NCBI RefSeq assembly: GCF_000981505.1 | Contig: NZ_LN827929.1 | Span: forward strand, 1 to 64,000 | Origin: Candidatus Methylopumilus planktonicus | Lineage (GTDB): Bacteria; Pseudomonadota; Gammaproteobacteria; Burkholderiales; Methylophilaceae | Direction of reading: 5' to 3' | Length of the DNA: 64,000 nt | Part shown: positions 55,401-62,447 of the stretch, piece by piece | How positions within the stretch are numbered: the first letter of the stretch is position 1 | How the letters are laid out: each line of letters opens with the position of its first letter | The notes under the pieces: model-generated | Told to the model about the DNA's origin: nothing | Seen by the model: the letters and a program-made list of their open reading frames with translations, nothing else | Databases searched by the model: none | Position numbers and translations under genes: made by a program

Positions 55401-58389
55401 TATTGTGAATTTTTCAAGCCTAGGCACCACCATTCTTGATAGAAGCATTGCAACTACAGGCACACAAACCTATGGAGCAACCACACTTAGCGCAGGAGTT
55501 TTACTCTCCACAACAAACGATGACGTAACTTTTAACTCTACTCTCTCAGGACCCTTTGGATTAACCGCAAATGTTGGAACTGCACAGGTTGTATTCTCCG
55601 GACGAGTGGGAGGAGACGGTAATTTGGCCGATGCCTTAGCATCGATTTCTATTACTGGCAGAGCATATATGGTTGAAGATATATATACAGCAAACGACCA
55701 AACCTATTCAACAGACATCACGATCAATGGGGTTCGAGCATTACAAAGTTTGAATGGCAGTATTACTCTGGGCGGTAACGTTAATGCGGTGGGCAATGCC
55801 ACAATTGTTCTCTTAGGTGGCGGAATTTATAAATATAATGCGGACTCTTATACAGCAACAAGCACAGTAAATACAATTACTGGTATTTCGTATACCTCTT
55901 CTACAGGCCAATATTCTTGGAATGCAGCAGCGGGTTCAGCACAAGTTCTAATTGTTGCTGGTGGCGGTGGCGGTGGCTCTGATATGGGCGGTGGCGGCGG
56001 CGGTGGCGGCGTTATTGCATCTAATGCTGTGGCTCTCTCAAGAGGGAATGCATATACAATTGTTGTAGGTCAAGGGGGCAGCGGAGCACCAGCTGGTCAA
56101 GGACGAGTGGCAGGTAGTAACGGCTCTAACTCATCATTTGCGGGGTTAGTGGCGATTGGCGGCGGCGGCGGCGCATCGAATCATGATGGCTCTTCGAATC
56201 CTGCTGGAAACGGTGGAAGTGGTGGGGGAGCATCAGGAGGCGCCCAAAGTCCTAACGGTGGCAGCGGCGGTGGCGGTGGATATGGTGGTGGCAGAGCGGG
56301 AACTGGAACTGTTGGCCAAGGCAATAACGGTTCTTTTGGTATTTGGGCATGGTATCCCGGTGGTGGTGGTGGCGCCGGTGCTGCTGGGTCCACTAATCCA
56401 GCTCATGGAGGCAGGGGCATTGAAAATGATATCCTAGGAGTCAGTTATTACTGGGGTGGCGGTGGCGGTGGCTCAGGCTATTCGAACATTGGAGGTAACG
56501 GAGGCATAGGCGGCGGCGGCGGCGGTGCTGTGGGCACTACGACGGGTGGTGCCGGTTATAACAATGGCTCTGCAGGTGGTGGTGGATGTACAGGCTGTTG
56601 GGCACAAACACCAGGTGGCAATGCAGGTGCCAACACAGGTGGCGGTGGCGGTGGCGGCTCCCATTACAACAGTAATAACCAAGGAGGCAATGGTGGTTCG
56701 GGGATTGTTGCTTTTAAATATGCCACCAACAATAGTCTTACTTTAACGGCAAGTAATGGCAGGGTGAATCTTCCCAGTGATTTAACTTTAAGTAATCTTA
56801 ATAGCTTTACCTTAGTTGATGGCAACCTTAATCGAGACTTAACTTTTAATACTTTGGCACTGGTTAACACTTCATTAGATCTCGTGAATCGAAAATTAAC
56901 GAGCGCAACATTGAGTATGGATGCTAATAGTTCGATCACAAATAGCAGTGGCTTTGCTAAGTTACAAGTGACAGGCGCTACATCACTTGCTGGCTCTATT
57001 ACTACGGGTCGCGGCTTTTTTACAGTGCCAAATGCACTCACAATTAAAAATGTGGTGACACAGCTTGACGAAACACTAGAAACGTCATGGGGCCAATACT
57101 TCGGCGGAGCGGTCACTTTGGTAGGAAATGCGACTTTAAGATCTTATACTTTCGATAATTTGGCCTTAGATAACGGTAAAAGTAATTCATTTGATATTGG
57201 CTTTAATTCAACAATAAAAGGAAACTATGACTTAACTATTGATGCAGGATTAGGTTACGTTCTCTTTAAAGACCGCATTGGGGAAGACCCAGTTTTGGAG
57301 ACAAGCTCAACGATTATGACTTTGAACCGCAACAACGGAAATGATTATGTTGGTTATGGCAATCGTAACTATGGAAGAGGTACAAGTTATGCATCGAGCG
57401 TTGCTAGATCATCTAATAATTTAAAAAACTTGACTGTCACGGGTAATGAGATCTTTATTAAGGCAGACATTACAACGGAATACAATCAATCTTACACAGG
57501 ACACACCCAAATTGGAGACAATGGCACAAATGGATTAACACGATCCCTAATTTCTCTTGATCCTACGATAAGTTTTTATGGAAGAGCGATTCGATATGAA
57601 ACGATTGTGAATAATGCTTATGTCTATCAAGATACTACAAACAAATATACCTTTGACGATGAGTCATCAGTTCCAACACATACGCTGATTCTTAAAGCAA
57701 AAGGCTATTGTTACGTTGGCACTTCTGCAGCCTGCGGAGATACCGGTAATATAAGAAAAGCACTAGAGCCAAGTTCAGGTTTAGCAAGCGCAACTGTTCT
57801 TTTTAATTCTTGGAAACCACTCGTCAACGTTCTCACTGACAATATCACTATGTTGTTTCCAAGTGCGACATATAATCCGTTAACTTTTAATATCAATGCA
57901 CTCTCAATTCCTCGCGGAGTAAATGATGGCTCAAGAAGTACGACCGAATCAAGTACGATTGCTAATAAAGCGACAGTTAATTATCAGGCTTCATTAAGAC
58001 CAAGAGCAGGGCCTGAAGATGTGAGAAGTCTAGCAGCTGTAGGCAGAACGACTGCAATTGCTAGAGGCATGGGGGGTATCGCTGTAAGAGGCGTTCTAGG
58101 AAATGAAGTACGTAACTCAGGCCCTTCGAAAGACTTTGCAGTGTTTACCCCTGTTAAAATTAACTTGAATGGCAACGTGGTAATTGGTAATGTACAATCA
58201 AGCTTTTCAGACAATGGCCCCGCTATTTCATCTTCACCAAAAATTGAGTCGAACGTGAATGCAAGGCCCGGAACTTCAGCCAATCCGAAACCAGTGGATC
58301 AGGCTAAATCAAATAGCTCAAAAGAATCTCAACAAATAAAAAATAACTCCGCAGCGTGTGCGCAAGAAAATAAAACAGGTTGCCAATAA
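49441..58389 (+). CDS. Giant filamentous-hemagglutinin-type adhesin (TpsA)
   Basis: This 2982-residue exoprotein starts at GTG. It has a signal peptide (to about residue 25) and a TPS secretion domain (about 28-300; VLNINQTSQRAILSWDTFNV, FNQPNASASTLNRI, LQNSAGVYISKSG). FHA-type beta-helix repeats follow, with glycine-rich module 1 (875-1184), autotransporter-type beta-strand repeats (GSGTLTLSG near 1232 and 1332, GILTLSANN near 1844), a PA14-like domain (1548-1741) and glycine-rich module 2 (2126-2428). It ends with Cys2973 and Cys2981. The cysteine pair resembles the HMW1 surface anchor. TpsB upstream is its pore. Confidence 0.93.
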   Translation: MTIFSKIKLIFLLVFFGLQTPAVADLAVDTLPVNGQVVSGDALIETSGTVLNINQTSQRAILSWDTFNVGQDATVNFNQPNASASTLNRIGGQSPSKIFGKINATGEVILQNSAGVYISKSGRLDVGSITATSHSISNDDYLNGQYHYDRNGARGSVVNEGTIHSSLKGYVALLAPEVRNSGLIMAQMGTVVMAAGERVTLNFDSNSHLASITTTPSTINTLIENKSAVTVSGGTIILSAKALNTLVSGLIKQSGTLNASDMGTKLVSVGGRILIEGDSIHVATNSETLAQGSAGGGEVKIIASQSLTLESQSKINVSAIDNGNGGSIKTSAPQTLLAGQLEAHGGVIAGKGGLIETQTDNLNITDTAQVAAISRDQVNAEGQWIMNLPHLTMTQNIAALISSTLKDTNVQLNVYRSSFDLLKDQIIEKISGIKTSFEIHSKTQMNIAGNISSDTSAPLDLILKSYESILVSTSSTVHVRNINVEAPTISVAGNLNAYGSTHQDSSPFMALLGARIAIAGNLRSGSKQNSGRILVKGANEIAINSSAKIITEGNEGGSVIMQSEYGSISVLGTIMTNGESGRGGTIDIDAHHSFIAQDAKLFANGLTDGGSIVVLSRHGDVNFQQSFIQTNGGAGVGGTILMSGVNNTYISSTEISATGEVKGGTIKVGNDLAGQLVPFSKYLDVDIFSSINASQINPNHKNYQGGFIETSAHTVNLLGSINAGRGGMWLLDPFDIVIDATKAGYIKTVLDAGSSVTITTAFATNTVGENSISGSSGNGDITINAAISSAGLGASLTLTAANEIYVNQAITLSGAGSSITFTAINTNLSNNITTNGDQTFNGNIKLYSGITLTSNGGNVNITGNVIGISGLLEFLGGGVYKYNGTSYTVGVGSSPVSVLYTSSSSTYSWQAQSTSAEVLLVAGGGGGGMDMGGGGGGGGVIAQTVTTTAQAFYEIKVGAGGSGAPAGGTNGQNGGHNFNINASSGNNSTLQHAGGTLTAVGGGYGGTSYWSSPLGGQGGTGGSGGGAAGYNAGTSGKNGSGTSGQGYAGASGYGHHVSGGGGGAGAPGNTGGSNGASSGGAGIENCILGTCYYWGGGGGGAGYSYTGGNGGIGGGGGGAVGTTTGGAGYNNGSAGGGGCTGCWAQTPGGNGGTNTGGGGGGGSHYNSNNKGGNGGTGIVVLKYNGSLIINSGSGAAQIAGTASNGAMTINSNSVLSSIGGAISGAMSLTKLGSGTLTLSGTSSSYTGVTAISAGTIKLGAAGAISDSSAVSLTGTLDLNSFSETIGSLSGAGTITSSAAGTPTLTIGADNTSSTFTGLIENGSATVTLTKSGSGTLTLSGSNTYTGGTNINAGVLSLGSTNAIGSSGTISFGGGTLQYTSSNTTDYSSRLSGASGQAFKVDTNGRTVTWASDLTNASSSITKSGTGTWTVGVINLANASFNQGTLNATSIAISGTNTIGGTISTSGTVSFTGATTLVRDTTITSSNSAVSFGSTINGEYELIINAGSSTASFAGAIGGTSPVGRLEVSASSGISIGGNITTIQGLSNGLYFEKFSGQAYGNMTFYNTATRLNINNGNGATMPASLTNPITTINAANGTVNVTTATSTHIYVCPGTDCDSNYSVRATGYFMAPTSGTYTFVTYADDDHYLFIGNNSESISDFMTRVQSTSATPNTGERGLVVRAPGCCQRVTGTTSLVAGGRYPIYATFNEGGGGDYMWTKFMLPGQSSFVSGVHSDVSSGLGYYYSNPAGASGGGGVTGVALTGPVTLNGNSTISSANASVTITGALSSDATPRNFVVNAQSFNAQALSSLSNLSVTVADSSAITGIISSATSVPDMQFTKAGDGILTLSANNTYSGSTLISAGTLKLTGSNASLGASTNSLTIAGGTLDLVNKALTLNTLTMNNASSYITNTSGTSSMIVTNPSSLRGSITTQGTQTYSSGISLTGNMSFASTNSDIIFSSTVSGAYNLTVNSGSGTARFNGALNNIVNFSSLGTTILDRSIATTGTQTYGATTLSAGVLLSTTNDDVTFNSTLSGPFGLTANVGTAQVVFSGRVGGDGNLADALASISITGRAYMVEDIYTANDQTYSTDITINGVRALQSLNGSITLGGNVNAVGNATIVLLGGGIYKYNADSYTATSTVNTITGISYTSSTGQYSWNAAAGSAQVLIVAGGGGGGSDMGGGGGGGGVIASNAVALSRGNAYTIVVGQGGSGAPAGQGRVAGSNGSNSSFAGLVAIGGGGGASNHDGSSNPAGNGGSGGGASGGAQSPNGGSGGGGGYGGGRAGTGTVGQGNNGSFGIWAWYPGGGGGAGAAGSTNPAHGGRGIENDILGVSYYWGGGGGGSGYSNIGGNGGIGGGGGGAVGTTTGGAGYNNGSAGGGGCTGCWAQTPGGNAGANTGGGGGGGSHYNSNNQGGNGGSGIVAFKYATNNSLTLTASNGRVNLPSDLTLSNLNSFTLVDGNLNRDLTFNTLALVNTSLDLVNRKLTSATLSMDANSSITNSSGFAKLQVTGATSLAGSITTGRGFFTVPNALTIKNVVTQLDETLETSWGQYFGGAVTLVGNATLRSYTFDNLALDNGKSNSFDIGFNSTIKGNYDLTIDAGLGYVLFKDRIGEDPVLETSSTIMTLNRNNGNDYVGYGNRNYGRGTSYASSVARSSNNLKNLTVTGNEIFIKADITTEYNQSYTGHTQIGDNGTNGLTRSLISLDPTISFYGRAIRYETIVNNAYVYQDTTNKYTFDDESSVPTHTLILKAKGYCYVGTSAACGDTGNIRKALEPSSGLASATVLFNSWKPLVNVLTDNITMLFPSATYNPLTFNINALSIPRGVNDGSRSTTESSTIANKATVNYQASLRPRAGPEDVRSLAAVGRTTAIARGMGGIAVRGVLGNEVRNSGPSKDFAVFTPVKINLNGNVVIGNVQSSFSDNGPAISSSPKIESNVNARPGTSANPKPVDQAKSNSSKESQQIKNNSAACAQENKTGCQ
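52063..52992 (+). repeat. Glycine-rich module 1 inside the adhesin gene
   Basis: Residues 875-1184 run from LEFLGGGVYKYNG-type sequence through blocks of 5-8 glycines (GGGGGGMDMGGGGGGGG) to GGGGCTGCWAQTPGG and GIVVLKY. The last 200 bp or so are almost identical to module 2. It contains cysteine pairs CILGTC and CTGC. Confidence 0.9.
54082..54663 (+). other. PA14-like domain inside the adhesin
   Basis: Residues 1548-1741 run GLYFEKFSG, YSVRATGYFMAPTSGTYTF, YADDDHYLFIGN and SLVAGGRYPIYATFNEGGGG. The order of a strand-rich start, SGTYTF, aspartate-rich D-D-x-x-x-L-F-I and YPI matches PA14 lectin-like domains, which bind glycans through paired aspartates. Extra cysteines (CPGTDC, CC) may stabilise it. 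It is called by eye. Confidence 0.75.
55816..56724 (+). repeat. Glycine-rich module 2 inside the adhesin gene
   Basis: Residues 2126-2428 repeat the plan of module 1: GGGIYKYNADSYTA, GGGGGGSDMGGGGGGGGV, GGGGCTGCWAQTPGG and GIVAFKY. DNA at 56527 onward matches DNA at 52795 onward over more than 60 consecutive bases, offset 3732 bp, a multiple of three. The CILGTC of module 1 is DILGVS here. Confidence 0.9.
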
Positions 58390-58403
58390 ACTTTTAGTTG
58401 CTT

Positions 58404-59078
58404 ATGAAAACTATTAAAATCTTTTTAAATGAATTTGATCTGTCACGTGCAATTTTTTTGTCACTATTAATACACCTCATGCTTTTGGTGAATGTGAATG
58501 GATTATTTAAAAAACCTCTAACACCACCACCCGAATTACAAATTACTTTTCAAAAATTAGATAATCAACTGAGCGAGCCTACGCCTAAGCCGGCAGAAGT
58601 GCCAAAGCCTATTAAGGAAGTTCCAAAGCCCGTGATCAAAAAAATTACACCGTTACCTGAAAAAGTTACTGAAATCCCAATACCGCAACTGCAAAAACCA
58701 ATCCCTGAGGCTTCAAGTCAACCTGAGGAAAAGACAGAGCAGTCTCCAATTACAAAACCTAATGCTGACTTTAAAAATGCGGGGGAAGTCGCACTTAATG
58801 ACTTTAGTAATCTCCTTGCAAGACACATTGCTAAATTTAAAATGTATCCAAAAATTGCGCAAATGCGAGGATGGCAAGGAGAAGTTGTTCTAGAGCTTCA
58901 GCTATCGCAAGATGGACAACTTACCTCTTCAAAAGTTATTAAGAGTAGTGGATTTGACGTGCTTGATAATGAGTCGCTCGAAATGGTGAAGCGCGCCTCA
59001 CCCTTTCCTGTCCCTCCCGAAATTTTAAAAAATCGATCGTTTAATATCCTAGTTCCCATTCGATTCAAGTTAGACTAA
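58404..59078 (+). CDS. TonB-like energy-transducing protein
   Basis: The ATG at 58404 is preferred to a TTG two codons upstream. The 224-residue protein has one N-terminal membrane helix (about residues 14-32), a Pro/Lys/Glu-rich periplasmic spacer (PTPKPAEVPKPIKEVPKP) and a C-terminal TonB domain (MYPKIAQMRGWQGEVVLELQLSQDG and ASPFPVPPEI). TonB couples the proton gradient to outer-membrane transport. No exbB, exbD or TonB-dependent receptor is in the window. It follows the adhesin by 14 bp and so appears to belong to that locus. Confidence 0.9.
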   Translation: MKTIKIFLNEFDLSRAIFLSLLIHLMLLVNVNGLFKKPLTPPPELQITFQKLDNQLSEPTPKPAEVPKPIKEVPKPVIKKITPLPEKVTEIPIPQLQKPIPEASSQPEEKTEQSPITKPNADFKNAGEVALNDFSNLLARHIAKFKMYPKIAQMRGWQGEVVLELQLSQDGQLTSSKVIKSSGFDVLDNESLEMVKRASPFPVPPEILKNRSFNILVPIRFKLD

Positions 59079-59110
59079 TCTCAACTTTAAATTTTTCGAG
59101 TTAACTTTTC

Positions 59111-59968
59111 ATGTTTGCGATAAAACAATTCATTCGCTTAATGCGTCTTGATAAGCCGATTGGAATTTTTTTATTACTGTGGCCAACCTTATGGGCGCTT
59201 TTTATAGCAAGTCATGGCTTGCCAACCATGCAACATCTCACCATTTTTATTTTAGGTACAGTACTCATGCGCTCAGCTGGTTGTGTGGCGAATGATATGC
59301 TTGATCGCAAATTTGATTCTTTTGTTACACGCACAAAGTTACGCCCACTGGCGAATCAATCTATCTCAGTGAAGAATGCATTTTTTTTATTAATCACTTT
59401 GTTATTGGGTGCGTTCATATGTGTTCTATTTTTAAATGAAAATGCATTTTACTTTTCATTAGTCGCTCTATTTTTGGCGCTCACTTATCCATTAACAAAA
59501 AGATTCTTTGTCATGCCGCAGGCTTATTTAGGTTTAAGTTTTGGTATGGGCATTCCTATGGCTTTTGTTGCAAATAATATTTCCCTATCCATGACAACAT
59601 GGTTGCTATTTTTAGCGAATATATTTTGGGTGATTGCTTACGATACACTTTATGCAGTGACGGATAAAAATGACGATTTAAAAATTGGCATTCGTTCTTC
59701 AGCCATTTGGTTTGGGGCTTATGTCAAAGAAGCCATCATGATCTGTTATACCTGTATGATGGGATGCTTGATTTGGGTAGGACAGTTAGAAAATTTTGGC
59801 TGGCCTTTTTATGGGTTTATAGGGTTAAGCCTCATTTTTATTGGGTTTCTTTACCGTCAAATTCGGACACTTAACCCAAAAGCCTGTTTTGCTGCTTTTT
59901 TAAGCAACAATTACTTAGGCGGACTTGTCTTTTTAGGAGTGTTTTTTCACTATCTTCATGTGAACTAA
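59111..59968 (+). CDS. ubiA: 4-hydroxybenzoate polyprenyltransferase
   Basis: UbiA attaches the polyprenyl chain to 4-hydroxybenzoate in ubiquinone synthesis. The 285-residue membrane protein has both aspartate motifs: NDMLDRKFDSFVTRTKLRPL and YDTLYAVTDKNDD. It begins IKQFIRLMRLDKPIGIFLLLWPTLWAL. UbiC, the enzyme just before it in the pathway, is encoded upstream but split off by the adhesin locus. Confidence 0.97.
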   Translation: MFAIKQFIRLMRLDKPIGIFLLLWPTLWALFIASHGLPTMQHLTIFILGTVLMRSAGCVANDMLDRKFDSFVTRTKLRPLANQSISVKNAFFLLITLLLGAFICVLFLNENAFYFSLVALFLALTYPLTKRFFVMPQAYLGLSFGMGIPMAFVANNISLSMTTWLLFLANIFWVIAYDTLYAVTDKNDDLKIGIRSSAIWFGAYVKEAIMICYTCMMGCLIWVGQLENFGWPFYGFIGLSLIFIGFLYRQIRTLNPKACFAAFLSNNYLGGLVFLGVFFHYLHVN

Positions 59969-59981
59969 ATCATTAATAAAA

Positions 59982-60011
59982 TTGACAAAACAGGGAGTTT
60001 TGGCATAGAAT
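59982..60011 (+). promoter_or_regulatory. Sigma-70 promoter of rplM-rpsI
   Basis: TTGACA (59982-59987) and TAGAAT (60006-60011) are separated by 18 bp, 44 bp before the rplM ATG. A perfect -35 and a 5-of-6 -10 make this the best promoter I can read in the window, as expected for a ribosomal protein operon. Confidence 0.85.
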
Positions 60012-60054
60012 TCACCTCTTTTTTTAAATTTATAGCGCAAAAGTTGGTATTGAA

Positions 60055-60483
60055 ATGAAAACATTTTCAGCAAAATCCCATGAAGTAAAACACGATTGGT
60101 TCGTTGTAGACGGAACTGACGCAGTATTGGGTAGGTTAGCAAGTGCGATTGCACATCGATTACGTGGCAAACATAAGGCCATTTTTACACCGCACGTAGA
60201 TACGGGTGATTACATTGTTGTGATCAACGCGGAAAAGATTAAAGTAACGGGTAACAAAGGCGACGGAAAACTTTACCATAGCCACTCAGGCTATCCAGGC
60301 GGTATTTCAACAACGAACTTCTCTAAGATGCAAGACCGTTTTCCAGGCCGTGCTTTAGAAAAGGCAGTGAAGGGAATGTTACCAAAAGGACCTTTGGGTT
60401 ATGCCATGATTAAAAAGATGAAAGTTTATACAGGCCCAACACATGATCATGCGGCACAACAACCACAACCATTAAGCATATAG
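60055..60483 (+). CDS. rplM: 50S ribosomal protein L13
   Basis: L13 is an early-assembly protein of the large subunit. The 142-residue protein starts MKTFSAKSHEVKHDWFVVD and has GTDAVLGRLASAIAHRLRGK and VKGMLPKGPLGYAMIKKMKVY, all diagnostic. It is co-transcribed with rpsI, 13 bp downstream, the universal pairing. Confidence 0.98.
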   Translation: MKTFSAKSHEVKHDWFVVDGTDAVLGRLASAIAHRLRGKHKAIFTPHVDTGDYIVVINAEKIKVTGNKGDGKLYHSHSGYPGGISTTNFSKMQDRFPGRALEKAVKGMLPKGPLGYAMIKKMKVYTGPTHDHAAQQPQPLSI

Positions 60484-60496
60484 TTAAGGAAACAAT

Positions 60497-60889
60497 ATGA
60501 TAGGTAAATACAATTACGGAACAGGTCGCAGAAAGAGCTCAGTAGCTCGTGTGTTCATGAAGCCAGGTAAAGGCGTAATCACTGTGAACGACAAACCTGC
60601 GGATGAATATTTTTCACGTTATACCTCCCGTATGATTTTTCGCCAACCACTCGACTTAACCAACACGTTAAGCACATTTGATATCAATGTGAACGTTATC
60701 GGTGGCGGTGAATCTGGTCAAGCAGGTGCTGTGCGTCATGGCATTACACGTGCATTGATTGACTATGATACAAATTTAAAAAGCACGCTTTCACAAGCTG
60801 GTTTTGTAACACGTGATGCACGCGAAGTTGAGCGTAAAAAAGTGGGTCTTCGAAAAGCTCGTAGACGTAAACAATTCTCGAAACGTTAA
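60497..60889 (+). CDS. rpsI: 30S ribosomal protein S9
   Basis: S9 contacts the P-site tRNA through its C-terminal tail. The 130-residue protein has YGTGRRKSSVARVFMKPG, GGGESGQAGAVRHGITRAL and ends KARRRKQFSKR, the expected basic tail. It is the second gene of the operon and is followed by a strong terminator. Confidence 0.98.
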   Translation: MIGKYNYGTGRRKSSVARVFMKPGKGVITVNDKPADEYFSRYTSRMIFRQPLDLTNTLSTFDINVNVIGGGESGQAGAVRHGITRALIDYDTNLKSTLSQAGFVTRDAREVERKKVGLRKARRRKQFSKR

Positions 60890-60910
60890 TTGTTTCAAGT
60901 TCCAAAGAGC

Positions 60911-60938
60911 AAAAAGGCCGCTTTCAAGCGGCTTTTTT
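60911..60938 (+). terminator. Rho-independent terminator after rpsI
   Basis: GCCGC (60917-60921), a 6-base loop and GCGGC (60928-60932) are flanked by AAAAA on the left and followed by TTTTTT. It ends the rplM-rpsI operon 22 bp after the stop. Confidence 0.93.
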
Positions 60939-61015
60939 GTTATATAGAGTTAAATAAATTTTGTTAGTATGGTTTTTAAGGATCAAAACTTCTTTTAAAT
61001 TAAAGGTGCCAAGTG

Positions 61016-62059
61016 ATGAGTAATATGTCCAAGATTAAAGTAGGCGTGGTCGGTGCGACTGGTTATACCGGCGTTGAGCTATTAAGAATCCTAGTCAAGC
61101 ATCCTCATGTGACGATCCAGGCTGTAACGTCCAGAGCAGAGGCTGGCTTATCGATTGCGAGCTTATTTCCAAGCTTAAGAGGCCTCATTGAGCTTAAATT
61201 TGAAGACCCTAAGACAGCTAATTTAACCAATTGTGACCTCGTGTTTTTTGCAACGCCCAATGGTATTGCCATGCAAGAAGTACCAGCACTTCTTAAAGCT
61301 GGGGTAAAAGTGATTGATTTGGCAGCTGATTTTAGGCTAAAAGACGCTAACGTCTGGGAAAAGTGGTACAACATGCCGCATTCATGTAGCGATCTACTAA
61401 AAGATGCTATTTATGGCCTACCGGAGATGAATAGAGAAAAGATTAAAAAGGCATCACTTGTGGCTAATCCGGGCTGTTATCCCACAGCTATTCAATTGGG
61501 ATTTATTCCATTGATCGAATCAGGCGTGATTGATCTTGATGATTTAATCGCAGATGCGAAATCAGGTGTATCTGGAGCCGGCAGGAAAGCTGAAGTAAAT
61601 GCATTGATGGCGGAAGCTTCCGATAACTTTAAAGCATACGGAGTCGAAGGGCATAGACATTTACCCGAAATCACGCAAGGGCTTAGTAGTCTTGCGAATC
61701 AGGCAGTGCATTTAACTTTTGTGCCTCATTTAACGCCTATGATTAGAGGCATACACGCAACACTTTATGCAACGCTTACTAAAAAAACAGATATACAAGC
61801 ACTTTTTGAATCAAGATATAGAGATGAGTCTTTTGTAGACGTCATGCCAAAAGGGTCTCATCCAGAAACAAGATCTGTAAGAGGCTCAAATCAATGTCGC
61901 ATCAGTATCCATCAGCCGCAAGGAAGCCATAAGGTTGTGATTTTATCTGTCATTGATAATCTCGTGAAAGGTGCGGCAGGACAGGCTGTTCAGAATATGA
62001 ATCTTATGTTTGATTTTCCAGAGATTTCTGGGCTTGATCTTGTGCCCTTGATGCCATAA
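61016..62059 (+). CDS. argC: N-acetyl-gamma-glutamyl-phosphate reductase
   Basis: ArgC reduces N-acetylglutamyl phosphate in arginine synthesis. The ATG at 61016 follows AAAGGTG; another ATG lies at 61025. The protein (about 347 residues) has the NADP fold IKVGVVGATGYTGVELLRIL, the catalytic cysteine in NPGCYPTAIQLG and the histidine segment EGHRHLPEI. Nearly all its arginines use AGA or AGG, with one CGC, as in argH. The genes downstream follow closely and may be co-transcribed. Confidence 0.96.
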   Translation: MSNMSKIKVGVVGATGYTGVELLRILVKHPHVTIQAVTSRAEAGLSIASLFPSLRGLIELKFEDPKTANLTNCDLVFFATPNGIAMQEVPALLKAGVKVIDLAADFRLKDANVWEKWYNMPHSCSDLLKDAIYGLPEMNREKIKKASLVANPGCYPTAIQLGFIPLIESGVIDLDDLIADAKSGVSGAGRKAEVNALMAEASDNFKAYGVEGHRHLPEITQGLSSLANQAVHLTFVPHLTPMIRGIHATLYATLTKKTDIQALFESRYRDESFVDVMPKGSHPETRSVRGSNQCRISIHQPQGSHKVVILSVIDNLVKGAAGQAVQNMNLMFDFPEISGLDLVPLMP

Positions 62060-62071
62060 AGTGTTGTTTCT

Positions 62072-62437
62072 ATGAGAAAAGTTAAGCGAACCTATAGAAA
62101 ATATTTTGGCGTCACCCGCCGAAGAATGCGTATTAAAACAGGCGCTTCTTGGCACACCTATTTGATGATTGCAGTCTTCTCATTTATAGGCGGCGCAGGC
62201 TTGACTTATTGGGAATTAAACGGTGGCTCAGTGATTGGCTTTATTTCAAAAATTGAAGCATTAGAATCGGAGAATCAATCCATACAAGGCCAGTTATTAC
62301 AACAAAAAATTGAGATCCAGCTCAAATCGATTTCAGGTGATAAAGTTTCAGGCGATATTTCTAAGCTTCAAGAAGAAAATAATAAGCTAAAAGAAGACAT
62401 TCTTTTTTACGAAAAAATTGTAGGCAAGAAACGATAA
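62072..62437 (+). CDS. Small membrane protein with coiled-coil domain (DUF6776-like)
   Basis: The 121-residue protein has a basic N-terminus (RKVKRTYRKYFGVTRRRMR), one membrane helix (about residues 28-46) and a coiled coil (about 60-118). It resembles the first half of betaproteobacterial DUF6776 proteins, which I recall as about twice as long. It may be a short version. Its place 10 bp before bactofilin suggests a role in the cell envelope or cytoskeleton. Confidence 0.7.
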   Translation: MRKVKRTYRKYFGVTRRRMRIKTGASWHTYLMIAVFSFIGGAGLTYWELNGGSVIGFISKIEALESENQSIQGQLLQQKIEIQLKSISGDKVSGDISKLQEENNKLKEDILFYEKIVGKKR

Positions 62438-62447
62438 AGGATATTTC

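Noticed and set aside
56664..57116. Long antisense frames in the adhesin gene (also 52702, 54672, 57984)
   Set aside because: Repetitive Gly/Ser/Thr coding leaves few stops on the other strand; the translations are low complexity.
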